Assembly (NCBI RefSeq): GCF_016545825.1
Contig: NC_052615.1
Location: forward strand, 31,493,088 to 31,557,087
Direction: 5' to 3'
Length of the DNA stretch: 64,000 nt
Source of the DNA: Eucalyptus grandis
Lineage: Eukaryota; Streptophyta; Magnoliopsida; Myrtales; Myrtaceae
Shown here: in pieces, positions 1-11,309 of the stretch
Layout: every line of letters starts with the position of its first letter
Numbering within the stretch: the first letter of the stretch is position 1
Position numbers and translations under genes: made by a program
Notes under the pieces: generated by a model
What the model was told of the DNA's origin: nothing
What the model saw: the letters and a program-made list of their open reading frames with translations, nothing else
The model's database searches: none

Positions 1-2658
1 AGAATAAAAACATCAACTGAAAGTAATTTTTTGCAATTTTTTTTTAAACTTTTTTAAAAAAAACTTTATGACAATTACTTTCAAACTTAGATGACCGCGA
101 TATTAAATCCTACACTAATCATGGACTACTCAATATATACAGGAAGGTAAGTAAATTGCAAAGTACACGAAATAAAAACTTACTTCACACGAGAAAATTG
201 ATGGCAATCACATAGACATGCGCATGATATGTGCGGCTCAATTTCTAACTGAGAAGGTTTGGTGAGATTAAAAGGATATCTGCCCGTCGCAGTCTCGCGT
301 TAGCAGCATACCCTCCTAACCTCGGCTAAGAAATTCGGGGAAAAGAAAGGCAACCTCTACATCGCAGTCTCGCGTTCGAGGTTGTATCTTTCTTAACACC
401 ATCCTAGAAATCCTATGGCGGCCCAGGTCCGGCGGTCGGGTTGTGTGTGCCACGTGTAGTGTTTAAAACAGTAGAGCATGCACAACATTTATAATCACAA
501 GATAATCTATTTTAAGCAAAATTAAAATAAATTTCCAAGCTTTTGACCTGCATAAACAAAAAAAACCTAAGTCAGTAAAGAATTTAAACGAGACATAAAT
601 GGCCTAAGTCCTCAAACTTCCCCAATGGAGTCGCCAAGCCGTCGCGACCTCTTTTCTTTCGGCACCCGCGATCGGGTACGAGCGCCTAAGGAGGCTGATG
701 GCTCGACTGAAATTTGTTATGCCCGGACTCTCCCAAGTCCACCAATTCACGACTTTAATAATCTAAATTTTTAACCTGTAAATTAATTTTAAAACGGAGT
801 CGCCACTAATCGGTTTGGGGTGGGTCGATTAGAAACCCAAGCGAAGTATCGGGAGAAATACTCGCTCCTGCGCAACCAGAGAAATTAGGATCGGGGACTT
901 GATTACACTAGTTAATCACTAATGCCCTTTCGGTACCTAATCTTGTTTAAACCTTGAGGTTTTTGGATGTTTGAGAGATTTTACATGCATTTTGTGGAGG
1001 AAAAACATTTTTGGGACCTTTTTCTATTTTTGAAAGTAAAAGGGATTTTTGGATTTTTTATTTTTTGGAAAATATTTTTTTTTTTTGCTATTTTTTGGAA
1101 AATAAGAAATATTTTTATTTTTTTGATCTTTTTTGGAAAATAAATTATTTTTATTTATTTATTATTATTTTTAAAAATATTATTTTATATTATAATAATA
1201 TTTAAATAAAAAAAAACGAACCGGTCGATCCCCAGGTTGGGTCCGACCCGCTTCGTCTCGCCCGAGACACTGAGACGAGCCGCGTTGCGGGCCCGACTCA
1301 GTTTTTTTTCCTCCCATTTTTAAAAAATAAGCCCAAACCACTCTTGGCCCGTTTTATAAAAACTCCGTTCAAAAGCTACCCGACCCACGCACACAACCCG
1401 GCCCGCGGAAACCCTACTGGAAACAGGGGAACCGGGTCACGACGGACCCGCGAATCGACCCGGTTCCCCGCCTCCTCTACCCCTTGCTCTCTCGCGGCGC
1501 CGATGAGAGGGACGTGGCGTCACCGGGCGAACGGCGGCGACGGCGGAGACGACGGGCTTGACGGCGACGACGGTGGAGACGACGACGACAATCCGCTTAT
1601 GAGGACAGCGAGGACAAGCGACAACGGGTCTGTGATGGGGATTTTAGTGGCGGCACGATTCGAAAGGGGGGGAGACGCGACGGCGACGACACGACCGGCG
1701 GTGGTGACGGTTACTGTTACCTGTCCATGACGGGGTGGCAAACGGTGGCGGTGACAGGGCAACTCAGCTTCCCAATCTGGCGCGGCGTCGGCGGATCGAT
1801 CACGGCAACGGCTTCGCAGGTGGGGCAAGACAACAAGCCTTCAAAGCAACGGCGTCGGGACTTGGTCGAGGCGAACGACTGCGGCATGGCGTCTGGCGGC
1901 AACAACAGCAGCAAAAAAGAACCAAATCTGAGGCGCAAATCTTGGCCGGACCTTCCTCAGCCTCGATCTTCTCTCACTCAGGCTAGATCCGAGCCTCCAC
2001 CGGCCGGATCTGACCTACTCGAAGTCGCTCGCCGCCGGCCTTCCCCAAAGTCTCTCGGTGGAGGGTGGGCTAAGCTCACGACTCGAGTTCTCTCTTGCTC
2101 GCTCTTCGATTCCTCCCCCGAAGTCTCTCAGTGGGAAGATCTCAGAGCCCGCTCATGCCGTTCTTCGACAAAGGTGGTGCCCTTTTATAGGCGAGGGAAT
2201 CCGGTCAACAGAGCTTCGACCGCCGGTCCCCTTCGCGCGCCGAGCGGTTCTCCTTGGCTGAACCGGCGTCCCATCCGAGCTCATCCAGCAAAGCGTGCTC
2301 GGCATTGATGGCGCTCGAGATCTTATCTTCTCCAGCCGACGTCGGCCTACTCCCCTTGGCCGTAGGCCATCCTTCGCGCGCGTCGTCGTCTTCTATGCGC
2401 GTGAGTTGCAGAGGCGTAGGGAGAAGAAAAGGGAAGAAGGAAGAAGGAAGAAGAAGAAAAGAAGGGGGCCGGGCTTTGGGAAAATGGCTGGGCCTTGGGC
2501 CTGCGTGGAAAGAAAAAGAGGGGGCTGGGCTGGCTTTTTTGTTTTCTTTTGTTTTTACTACTTTTTTTATTTGTTTATTAATTATCTTATTTATCCGAAA
2601 TGACAAAATAAAATAAAAACTTAATAAAATTAACCTAATTAAAATTGAGGTGTCAACA
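1..2658. mobile_element. Large LTR-type repeat, partial (left end not resolved)
   Basis: No convincing gene. The right end reads gaggtgtcaaca, a typical LTR terminus (the inverse of TGTTGACACC), and abuts a Myb/SANT-like coding remnant at 2659, as if inserted into it. About 730-960 is recognisably related to 5000-5240 inside the second element (shared blocks around cccaag, ccaattc and taatgcc-ttcggtacc). The interior has an AT-rich part (1000-1220) and a GC-rich part (1220-2540) with GGCGAC-like runs that create spurious open frames on both strands. Family assignment (Ty3/Tat-like long non-coding LTR) is inference. No gag, pol or primer-binding site was identified. The left boundary may lie near 690-715 or outside the window. 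Confidence 0.5.
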
Positions 2659-2659
2659 A

Positions 2660-3342
2660 GTGAAACAATACTAGGATGGGATCTAAGAAAGAAAACCATC
2701 AATGCAAGTGATGAATAGTGAGAGAGTAAAATCCAGGTATTTATCATTTGTTCTTTTACTTTTCAATTAAGTTCTCGTTTTCAATTATACAACTTATTCA
2801 AATGCTTTTTATAACAGGTCAATCCTAAGGTTAAGGTTTTTAGGACGAAAAGCATACATCCTGATCTTGAAGTGTTGCTAGATAGAATGTTCATGGATAC
2901 AGTTGCTACTAGAAGAATCACTTGGAATCCTACATAAAGTTTATGTGTTGATGAGAATATTGATGCCACACAACCCAATATTGATGATGGCGTAGGATTT
3001 AATGATGATAATTTGGAATGTCATGTGGGTCAAAAGATTGATGAACCAATTCAAACTCGGGCTCATAAAAGAGTGGCGCAAACTTCAACGATGCAAACTC
3101 GAGGAAAGAAAAATAAAATTTTGAGCCCGGCACAATTACTTGGAAGCCAAATTAACAGGCTTGGTTCCGCTATTGAAAGTAGGAGTGCCGATACTGTTAC
3201 ATCTCAAACATATGAGGGATTTGGTCCTTACAAGGACCTCATATCTATGTTGGATGTCATACTGAAGATTGTGCAAGATGAAAAGCTGTACTTTTTTACA
3301 ATCAAACATTTTAAGGAAATGACAATAGGCAGGTCTTCATGA
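2660..3342 (+). pseudogene. Myb/SANT-like (L10-interacting MYB-type) protein remnant
   Basis: Reading from 2660 gives residues like LGWDLRKKTINASDE followed by two stops where the family has WW, then ESKIQ and a GT donor. After an apparent intron ending in AG near 2818 the frame continues VNPKVKVFRTKSIHPDLEVL and LDRMFMDTVATRRITWNP, the second half of the Myb/SANT-like domain of plant L10-interacting-MYB and Harbinger-associated proteins. Another stop follows WNPT. From 3013 an open stretch of 109 codons gives the C-terminal region, including a motif like YEGFGPYKDLISMLDVI. The two Trp-to-stop changes and the loss of the N-terminal half to the LTR-like insertion show it is dead. Confidence 0.6.
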
Positions 3343-3673
3343 GCTTAAATATTAATGCCCTGAGGGTGAAGTACCTCAAGCTTGAGATGGAAGAACTTAA
3401 TCATGACTAAGATGTTGTCATAGCATCTTATTTGAATTCTTTAATATGCTATTTCATTTTTATATATGAACTCTATTTAAATTATGCATGGACCTAATTT
3501 ATATTAAATTTTTTTTAATGTGAGAATTGTTTCCAATTGGGGTTCTCTTTATGTGGTTGACTTTGCATATATATGTTGATTGATACTATTATTTTTCTTA
3601 ATGGATTATTAAGATTATTCATTGTTTTTTTTTTTATTCTAACTCTATATTTTGTTATGTTAAGCAATTATGG

Positions 3674-3964
3674 ATGATTCTCAAGAAGGGGAAAATCGTG
3701 AACAAGAGGAAGATGAATTCCTGGATTTTAACTACTATGTCAATTTATCGTTATGAAAAGCAAGTGCAAATTGTCATAGCTACAATGGCTTTGCATAATT
3801 TTATAAAAAAAAATGCCGTAACTTACAGGGATTTTGAAACAGCAGATTTGGATCCCGAGTATAGATATTCAATTGACCATGATGTTATAAATGAGGGGAC
3901 AAGTGCTTCTAATGATAATACATTCCTTGACATAGCACCTAATAGCTATAAACTTGATAAATAA
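3674..3964 (+). pseudogene. PIF/Harbinger (HARBI1-like) transposase, C-terminal fragment
   Basis: Ninety-six codons without the upstream catalytic part. The diagnostic piece is QVQIVIATMALHNFIKK, the conserved helix near the end of DDE_Tnp_4 transposases (usually QxxIVxACMALHNFI). It is followed by a short acidic tail containing a DPEYR-like segment. Most of the catalytic domain, including the DDE residues, is absent between 3343 and 3673, so this is a relic. It follows the Myb/SANT remnant in the usual order for these elements. Confidence 0.65.
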
Positions 3965-4447
3965 TTAAGAACATTTGTAATATTTAACGATAACTTATTT
4001 CTTTCTTTCGAACATATGTTGTCATGTTTATTATAATGAAATTACTCTATTTTAATTGAGTTTGATGTGAGTTTTTTATTTAAAAATTTATTAATATGTT
4101 TCTTATACATTTACTATCAACTTGAAAAAATATATAAAAAAGTTAAGGTCATTGATTTTTGTTTTTGATTTTTAACAAATCAAAGTTGCAAAATTTTAAA
4201 ATTAGCACATGAAATGACTTTCCAAATGTATGTGTTTACCAAACAGCATTTTCCCCAAATTGCATCTCAAGGCATCTTTTCAATTTTTGTTTACCAAATA
4301 GTATTTGCATTTCGTCAAACCCCTTTAAACTAAAGGTCTTTGTATTTCCCCAAGGACATTCCCCCAAAATCGAACCAAACAGTGCCTACTTTTTTGAACT
4401 TTTAGCACTTAAATGTTCACTCATACTAAGTTTTGGCACTTACAATA

Positions 4448-4579
4448 AAGATCCCATGATGTTTTTGGCTCCCATCCAATGCTCCAGGCTCCACCTCCTC
4501 CCCCAATCTGAACCTTCGCAATTCGATCAAATCCACACCTCCCTACTCCCATTTCTTCACTGTCACATATCAAATTGCC

Positions 4580-4615
<36 letters not shown>

Positions 4616-4963
4616 GATCTCAAGAAACCCAAAAGCCATTCTCTCTCTTGCGCCAAAAGAGAGACTTGAGGAGTTCTTCTCCATAGTTACAATTTTGCAC
4701 CGAAGCAACCATGGTCGAAGCCTAGACATGGATGACCCATGGAATGAGCAACCTAAGGCTAGACCTCGCCACCACTACCAATCAGGTGCTCGACATCCCG
4801 GCAACCCCCCTCCACCATTGAGGCCCACAACACTACCACGGGACCCCACCCCTCCCCCACCATCCTAACAACCCTTATCATCACCTCCTAGTACCTGTCC
4901 AACATCGGTGTCGTCCTCCTCAACAAGTACCTCCTTAGCTTTTACGGCTAATTGGTACCCCAT
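4448..4963 (+). pseudogene. Transporter pseudogene (copy of 12932 gene), 5' part
   Basis: Closely similar to the 5'UTR and first ~85 codons of the intact transporter gene (matching about 12660-13195). It includes the pyrimidine-rich leader, the accATGGTCGAAGCC start and the segment encoding [11 protein letters not shown]. Codon 5 is TAG where the intact gene has CAG, and small indels break the frame further (around the alanine-rich N-terminus). Similarity starts near the probable transcription start of the parent and not in its upstream promoter, so a retrocopy is possible. The parent is intronless, so intron loss cannot test this. It is interrupted at 4963 by the 3557-bp insertion and resumes at 8521. 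Confidence 0.85.
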
Positions 4964-7900
4964 CGTTGCAACCTTACACCACCTATGGGTTCAACTAATG
5001 AATTATTAAGTCCCTAACCCAAGCTTTTCCCGACCCATACCAATTCGTAACTTAAGATTCATATTCTTAACGTGCAAATAACTTTCAATACAAAGTTACC
5101 GCTAATAAATTTATGGTAGGCCGCTTAAACACCTAAATAAAATAATGGGAGAATTATTACTCCTACAAACGAAATATTTTGAGTATGGGATTTAATTTCT
5201 CTAATGCCATTTCGGTACCATTCTTTTTTGTGAAAAAAAAAGCTTGATAGACAGTTTGGATTCATTTTGTTACTTCCCAATATGTGAACTGACATGTAGG
5301 TGCACAAACCATTAATTTATCATCCAATAAAGTAATAAATAAATTGTAGGACTTACCTCATAATAACAAAAGTATCTGCAATGTTAGCTTAGAATTCACA
5401 TCAACGGCCTTAGATATAATTTCTAATTAACATGCAGTCATTCAATCTTTTTTAGAATTTTTGTTCTTATTTAATGAAATCTAATCTACGTGAACATATA
5501 AAAATGGGTCTGTACTAGCATGAGATGCGACAAACAATTAAATAAATCTAATAAGCAAACTATATGTCATGTGACATTAATTAAATGACATAATATAATG
5601 ACGGGCAAATATTAAATGAAACTATCCTAATATGTTACACATTTAAATGATCCTTAACATGCAATGATTAAATGATGTGTAATGGATGAACTAATTTTAC
5701 ATAACACATGCATGATATTTTTTATATTTTCTTTACTCTTTTATTAAAATTCAAAATTAAAACTGCACAATAATTAAACATGCAATTTTTTATTAAGGAA
5801 CAGAAAAATTTAACATCCTAAAGCAATGGTTTTGGTTCTTTTAGTTTAAAAATTCGGAATAAATAAATTACCTAATCTAAACATGCAATCTAACCTAAAG
5901 CAAGTAATATTCTAGCAAGAATCAAATATAATTCAAATATACTTTTTGGGTTTTTCTTTTTTAAGGAAAGCAATTAAATAATAGATAGATTTTTAATTAA
6001 ATAATGTAATCCACAATCTTACGTTATCTATGTCAATAAGAATACAAAATAAAGCGACAATCATATCCAAGTAGTTGTAGATATTGATGGATAAACCAAA
6101 TTTGGGAATGGGTAAATTAATGATCGCATTCAAATGGTTATGGATCGAATGGAGGATTTTTTGCATGCCGGGCATTGTATCTTGTAGTTAGAGATTGGAT
6201 GGCATTTCAAGTACGTTATTAAGTTATGAAAGTTTCTTAACTTGAGGGACATCTTAAGATTTTATGAATATTACATTACTTAATTAAATATCTAACAGAA
6301 TATTCTAATTGCTAATAGAATATATCAAGCGATTGTAGATAATATTGAATTACTCAAATAAAATATTGAGGATTTTATTTCCAAATTTGAATCAAACATA
6401 AGCAGACCGAGATTGCAACCGGCTCCACGATGGTGAAGGGTGACAATGACAATGACGGTGTGGGCAATGTTAGGCGGCTTGAAGCATGGCGAGGCAGGTG
6501 ACCGGCAGCGGCGAGGACACCCAAGGTGAATTACGGTGGACTGCTCGGCTCGGCACGAAGATGTCGGGGTGGCTCCGCGGCAAGGAAGCTTTGACCATTT
6601 TTCGCATAATCACTTCTGGACAACATCCGAAAGAAGACAAATTCACCACTTTGACTTATTTCGCCAAGATTTTAGCAACTGTTTTGACCGTGGACTCCAG
6701 GCTTGCAAGCGGTGGCCGCAAAAATATGACGTGGTATTCACGTTGGTCGGGAGGTGCTGGCCTTGTTGGACCTCGACGAAACCTCCAAAGAACGAGTACA
6801 AACGAAGCGGCGAAAGCTTGTTGAGCGATTGTTAGTGAATCAGAAGAAAACATTTTAGGGCATCGCCAGGCTAGATGGAACTCGCGGGAGTCCTAGCTGA
6901 CTCTGAACTAGGCGACAATGGTTTAAGCGTCCCTGGGGTGTGCTGGTTCGTGGTATAGCAAATCAGTAGATCATGGATAGTTGGGGATGCGGAAGCTGCT
7001 CGAGTGATTGCTGCAAGGAGAAATCACGGGGCAGCAGCGAATCAATTAGCAATCGGGCACGAGGAAGGCAGCAGCTCCGTCAGCGTCTCAGTTGAGCAAG
7101 GCTCGTCGAGGCTTGGTCATGACGGCAGGAGGTTGACACCACGGCAGCAGCTCATCACGGTGGCAACAAGGTCACGGCAGCGAGTCCGTTGTTGCTACTG
7201 TGGGCAACACAACAAAGACGGTGCAGTGATGGCAACTCAGGCGGCTCGGGTGCGGCGCCATGGCAAGGGAGCCTCGCACGACGTGGAGGCTTCTTGGTTC
7301 GGCCGAAAGAGGACTCTCTCTCACGTGTATGTCTCTCTGTGTGCTTTTTTAATACAATTGCCGACTCCCTTCTTCTCGTAGTAAGTCATGCTTTATATGT
7401 AGGGCAGCTGAAGAACTCCAGGAAAGAGACGAGATCCTCTTTGATGATTTTATTTATTTATGTTGATGGGCCTGAGAGGGCCCGTCTACCCATGTTAGGC
7501 CTAAAAACCCGACCCGCAAGATAAGGGCCCATGGATGAAGGGTTGAGATATGAAGAGGTATTATATTGAGGGGATGTATCTTTTGGAAAAAACGTATTTA
7601 AAAGAAGAAAAGAAAATGAGAACACACATTTTGGATGAAGGTACGCTTTTCTTTTCTCTCTCTCCCAAAATCAAACTTTTCTCCCTCCTTGAACCAACAG
7701 TACGCTCCTTAGTAGACCGAGATCATATTATTCCTCAAACTTCAATGTTGATATTTAATCTGTGGACAATAAGGTACGCTCGATTCTGTGGTGTGTCTTT
7801 GATGGGTGATACATGTTTGTTTTTGGGCTCGTCTTCCACATTCTTTTTAGGAGTTCGATTTCGTGTCGAATTCAATTTAGGGAATTAGTAATTCTCAACA

Positions 7901-8520
7901 CTCTTATTTTAAAGCAATGTATATTATATATTACTTCAAGAGGACATGGTCCGAGATGCAGTTGATTCCTCTCTTCTGACTTTCCCTCTTTTATTTAAAT
8001 ACTTCTTATTTTTTGTTCATTTTGTGTCCACCAGCTCAGCCAAATCTTTTCTTTCTCACTCACGTTCAAGCCTTTCTTCTTTTCGTCTCCTTCCCACAAT
8101 CAACCGAATCGCTGCTCGCTGATTTGCCTATCATGTAGCTAGGCATATACAAATATCGTCAAGAGTTACACCTATTTTATAGAGTCAAAAAATCTTGGAC
8201 AATATAAAGCTTTATCGCTTCAAACATTTGACCAATTTTTCCAAACTCAACATGAATAATTACCGCCATTAAAAAAAGACAGGCTCGCCGAAATTCTCTC
8301 ACTGTGGGTTTAATCCAACTCGCTAAATTAAAGCTTAAAACCATCAATTCCAAGCCATCCACGGGTCTAATGCAATTAATATAAACTATATAATAAATGC
8401 TCTTTAAAATATATATTATGTAATTAAAATTCTAATATTTTTATTTAGGGGTTAAAAATTAATCCATAATTTTCTATGTAATAAATGGATGATCAGGTCA
8501 TCAAAATTTAGGTTTCAACA
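4964..8520. mobile_element. LTR-like insertion, 3557 bp, with 5-bp target duplication
   Basis: Inserted into the transporter pseudogene. The flanking sequence CCCAT occurs at 4959-4963 and again at 8521-8525; joining the flanks at one CCCAT restores continuous similarity to the parent gene. The element begins CGTTGCAACCT and ends AGGTTTCAACA, imperfect short inverted termini of the TG...CA type. A 5-bp duplication and these termini fit an LTR retrotransposon, probably a solo LTR, since I found no gag or pol. Its first ~280 bp resembles 690-960 of the first repeat. GC-rich interior around 6400-7540 carries only short spurious open frames; the rest is AT-rich. Confidence 0.75.
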
Positions 8521-8690
8521 CCCATCTTCTTGGCGATGCTCCACATGATTTCTTGCTCCATTTATAGCTACTTCGCCCTTAGTTTCCTCGAGATAGGCCG
8601 CCTCTAGCACATTCTCTCGTGGAGGCAGTTCTTGAAGATCTTTTCTCTAAGTTTGCCATTTTTTGCTTTTCCATTAAATTGGTATGTTTG
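8521..8690 (+). pseudogene. Transporter pseudogene (copy of 12932 gene), 3' part
   Basis: Continues the pseudogene after the insertion. 8521-8690 matches about 13188-13350 of the intact transporter: gatgctccacatgat, then the block encoding SYFA, then ggcagttcttgaagatctt. Similarity fades at about 8670-8690, around codon 140 of the 356-codon parent, so the copy is truncated at its 3' side. The region after it (8690-9110) is AT-rich and I see nothing recognisable in it. Confidence 0.85.
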
Positions 8691-9110
8691 TGACAAATTT
8701 ACCTTTAATTATTTTCTATTAAATTAAATTAATACCGCGAAAAATCACAAACTAATATACCTAAGATAAATGGAAATTAAATTTCAAATCGATTCACTCG
8801 CTAATTGTTACATATCATCTAATTTAGCAATTTAACAGTAAAATTTAACGTAAATTAATGGATGATAAATTTATCACAAGTGTATCAATTTGAGATTTTT
8901 TGTGATTAAAAAATTAATTTGAAATAAATTTATTGTTGATATACCAGTTTAGGGTTTTTCGTAGTATTAATCTTTATCTTAATGATTTTCATATTTAAAT
9001 TGCATATGTATTTAATCTATAATGCAGCCAATAAGAGATTTGATAGGGACGAGATTATAAACTAAGGTCTAAAATAAATTTCTCAAATAATTTTTTCCTT
9101 CACGTGCGAG

Positions 9111-9245
9111 AAGGGTAGTTTGTCCAACTACTACATCACGCTAAGCCATAATCTCTTTGGCCCAAGAAGGTATGGTGGTCTTGAGAAGATACATTATGCC
9201 ACACCTAATCAAGGAGCATGCGATGTGGTTTTAGCTACTGATGAA
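9111..9245 (+). other. Exon-like orphan coding segment, unknown protein
   Basis: A 135-bp stretch (45 codons, no stop) is bounded by a pyrimidine tract ending in AG (9085-9110) and by a perfect GTAAGT donor (9246-9251). It would encode a segment containing NYYITLSHNLFGPRRYGGLE followed by a NQGACDVVLATDE-like end. I do not recognise the family. It could be an exon captured by a transposon or the leftover of a decayed gene. No adjoining exon was found on either side. Confidence 0.3.
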
Positions 9246-9496
9246 GTAAGTTTTGACTGTTTGGTCAAATCTTTTTAACGAACATTGGAAACTCGCACAA
9301 TTGTACCGGTGATGCTATACATTTCGTATATAATATAAGAGTAATCATTAGTAATTAGATTGCCAATTTTCCATAAGATAATTACTATTATTCAAGCAAT
9401 GTATTACATAACATACTTGTAAGAATGGAGAAGCCACAAAATTCCTCGTATTCAGATTGTTCTAGTCCCCAACAACCAGCCTACATAGCTCGACTG

Positions 9497-9503
9497 TATA
9501 AAT
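9497..9503 (+). promoter_or_regulatory. TATA box of the P450 gene
   Basis: TATAAAT lies 44 bp before the P450 start codon. Transcription would begin near 9525-9530, giving a very short leader that is mostly the GA microsatellite (9529-9546) abutting the ATG. Confidence 0.5.
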
Positions 9504-9546
9504 TTACCTCTGAAGCTCTCAAACCCCGAGAGAGAGAGAGAGAGAG

Positions 9547-11309
9547 ATGGATCTCTTAGTGTTGATACTGTGTGCTTACCTCGCTTGGAGTCTGGTCCAA
9601 GCTCTTCGTTTCATCACCAAGAAGACCAAGCCAAGCCCCTCCAATCTCCCGCCCGGCCCGCCACCTCTCCCGGTGATCGGTAACCTCCTTGAGCTCGGAA
9701 ACCTCCCTCACAAGTCCCTCGCCAAGCTCGCCCACACTTACGGTCCCGTCATTAAGCTCCAACTTGGGGCCATAACCACCGTCGTCATCTCATCGCCCAC
9801 GTTGTCCAGAGAAATCCTCCAGACTCACGACGTTTCGTTCGCCAACCGCATGATTCCCGATGCCGTCACCGCCTTCAATCAGGGCATGCACAGCTTGCCT
9901 TGGGTCCCCGTCTCGCCTCTATGGCGGAACCTGAGGAGGATATTCAACGTGCACCTATTCTCCAACATGAAGCTCGACTCCACTCAGCACCTGCGCCGCA
10001 AGAAAGTCCAAGAACTCCTAGCGCATGTGGAGACAAGCGCTCGCGTCGGCGGTGAAGTGGAAATCGGCGAAGCGGCTTTCACGACGTCCATAAACTTTTT
10101 GGCCGACGCCATGTTCTCTCTGGATTTGGTGGACCGTTCTTCGGGTTCGGCGAAAGAGTTCAAGGAGACCGTTTGGCAAATCATGGCCGAGGCCGGGAAG
10201 CCTAACGTGGTGGATTTCTTCCCGGTGCTTAGGAAGATCGACCCGCAAGGCACGAGGCGTCGGATGACGAGGTACTTTGGGAAGATGTTCGATCTGTTCG
10301 ATCAATTGATAGAGGGGCGGCTGCGGCTGAGGGAAACGCCCGGCTCACCGAGGACGAACGATGTGCTTGATTCGCTTCTTGACATGTGTGAAGATAAGGA
10401 GGAGGACATGGACAAGTCCCAGCTCAAGCCCTTGTTACTGGTAGGTGTGCACGTGTTCTTTGTCATTGTTGAACGTTTGCTTTAGCTTATTTTGTTACCA
10501 GAAAGCATGTTTGAGATGTAGATATTTTAAACTACCTTTAGTTATTATGAAAATTTGCAGTTTCGACATTAATAAAGATCGTAACCAAGACGGCACAAGA
10601 AAATGAAAGGGTGAAAAATAAAAACTTAAAAAGTCATCCATTATGTTCTCAGGCGCTATAAGACTAATTCCTTTCAAACCGCCATTCATTTCACGAAATG
10701 CAGGACGTGTTTGTCGCCGGAGCCGATACTACGTCAAGCTCGGTGGAATGGGCGATGGCCGAGCTACTCCACAATCCCGAGAAGCTGTCGAAAGCCCAGG
10801 CCGAGCTCCATCAAGTCATGGGCAAAGGCAGCCTCGTCAACGAACCCGACGTCGCCCGCCTGCCTTACTTACAGGCCATTGTCAGGGAGACATTCCGGAT
10901 GCACCCGCCGGTGCCGCTCCTCCTCCCCAGAAAATGCGGGGCGGATTTGGAGGTGGGCGGATACACCATCCCCGAGGGGGCACAGGTCTTCGTCAACGTG
11001 TGGGCGATAGGGCGAGATCCGACCCTATGGGAGGATCCGGATGTGTTCTCGCCGGAGAGATTTCTAGGGTCCGAAGTGGACGTGAAGGGACATGACTTTG
11101 AGCTAACCCCGTTTGGCGGAGGGAGGCGGATATGCATAGGCTTGCCTCTGGCCTTGAGGATGCTGCACATGATGTTGGGATCGCTCCTTAATTGCTTCGA
11201 CTGGACGCTTGCCGATGGGGTCGTGCCTGAAGATATGAGCATGGAGGATAAGTTCGGCATCACCTTAGGGAAGGCCCAACCTTTGAAAGCCGTGCCCGTG
11301 CAGATCTGA
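9547..11309 (+). CDS. Cytochrome P450, CYP76-type (geraniol 8-hydroxylase-like)
   Basis: Two exons, 9547-10440 and 10704-11309, joined in phase 0 by a GT-AG intron of 263 bp, give 499 aa, normal for an A-type plant P450. Visible parts: N-terminal membrane anchor (residues 1-25), proline hinge PPGPPPLPVIGN (about 35-47), I-helix AGADTT (303-308), ExxR as ETFR (360-363), PERF (415-418), and the haem loop FGGGRRICIG with the cysteine ligand at about 442. The sequence style (LPHKSLAKLA, SFANRMIPDA, DVFVAGADTT) and the single intron just before the I-helix fit CYP76. Family members hydroxylate monoterpenols or other small substrates at the ER with P450 reductase; the substrate here cannot be read from sequence. 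It is not part of the conserved neighbouring gene block. Confidence 0.92.

Larger units (their letters stand above)
2659..4386 (+). mobile_element. Decayed PIF/Harbinger-type DNA transposon
   Basis: Two remnants typical of the two-gene PIF/Harbinger family lie in order on the + strand: a Myb/SANT-like DNA-binding protein (2660-3342) and the C-terminal end of a DDE transposase (3674-3964). The right side ends with sequence whose reverse complement begins GGCACTGTTTGGTTCG, like many plant Harbinger termini, at about 4386. The left part is cut off by the LTR-like repeat ending at 2658, so the left terminus is not visible here. The remainder (3343-3673 and 3965-4386) is AT-rich non-coding sequence of the same element. 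Confidence 0.6.

Noticed and set aside
1344..2308. Several overlapping open frames on both strands, up to 193 codons
   Set aside because: They lie in the GC-rich part of the LTR-like repeat, are low complexity (Gly/Asp/Arg/Pro runs) and resemble no protein.
6486..7381. Open frames in the GC-rich interior of the LTR-like insertion
   Set aside because: Short, mutually overlapping and without gag, protease or other recognisable motifs.
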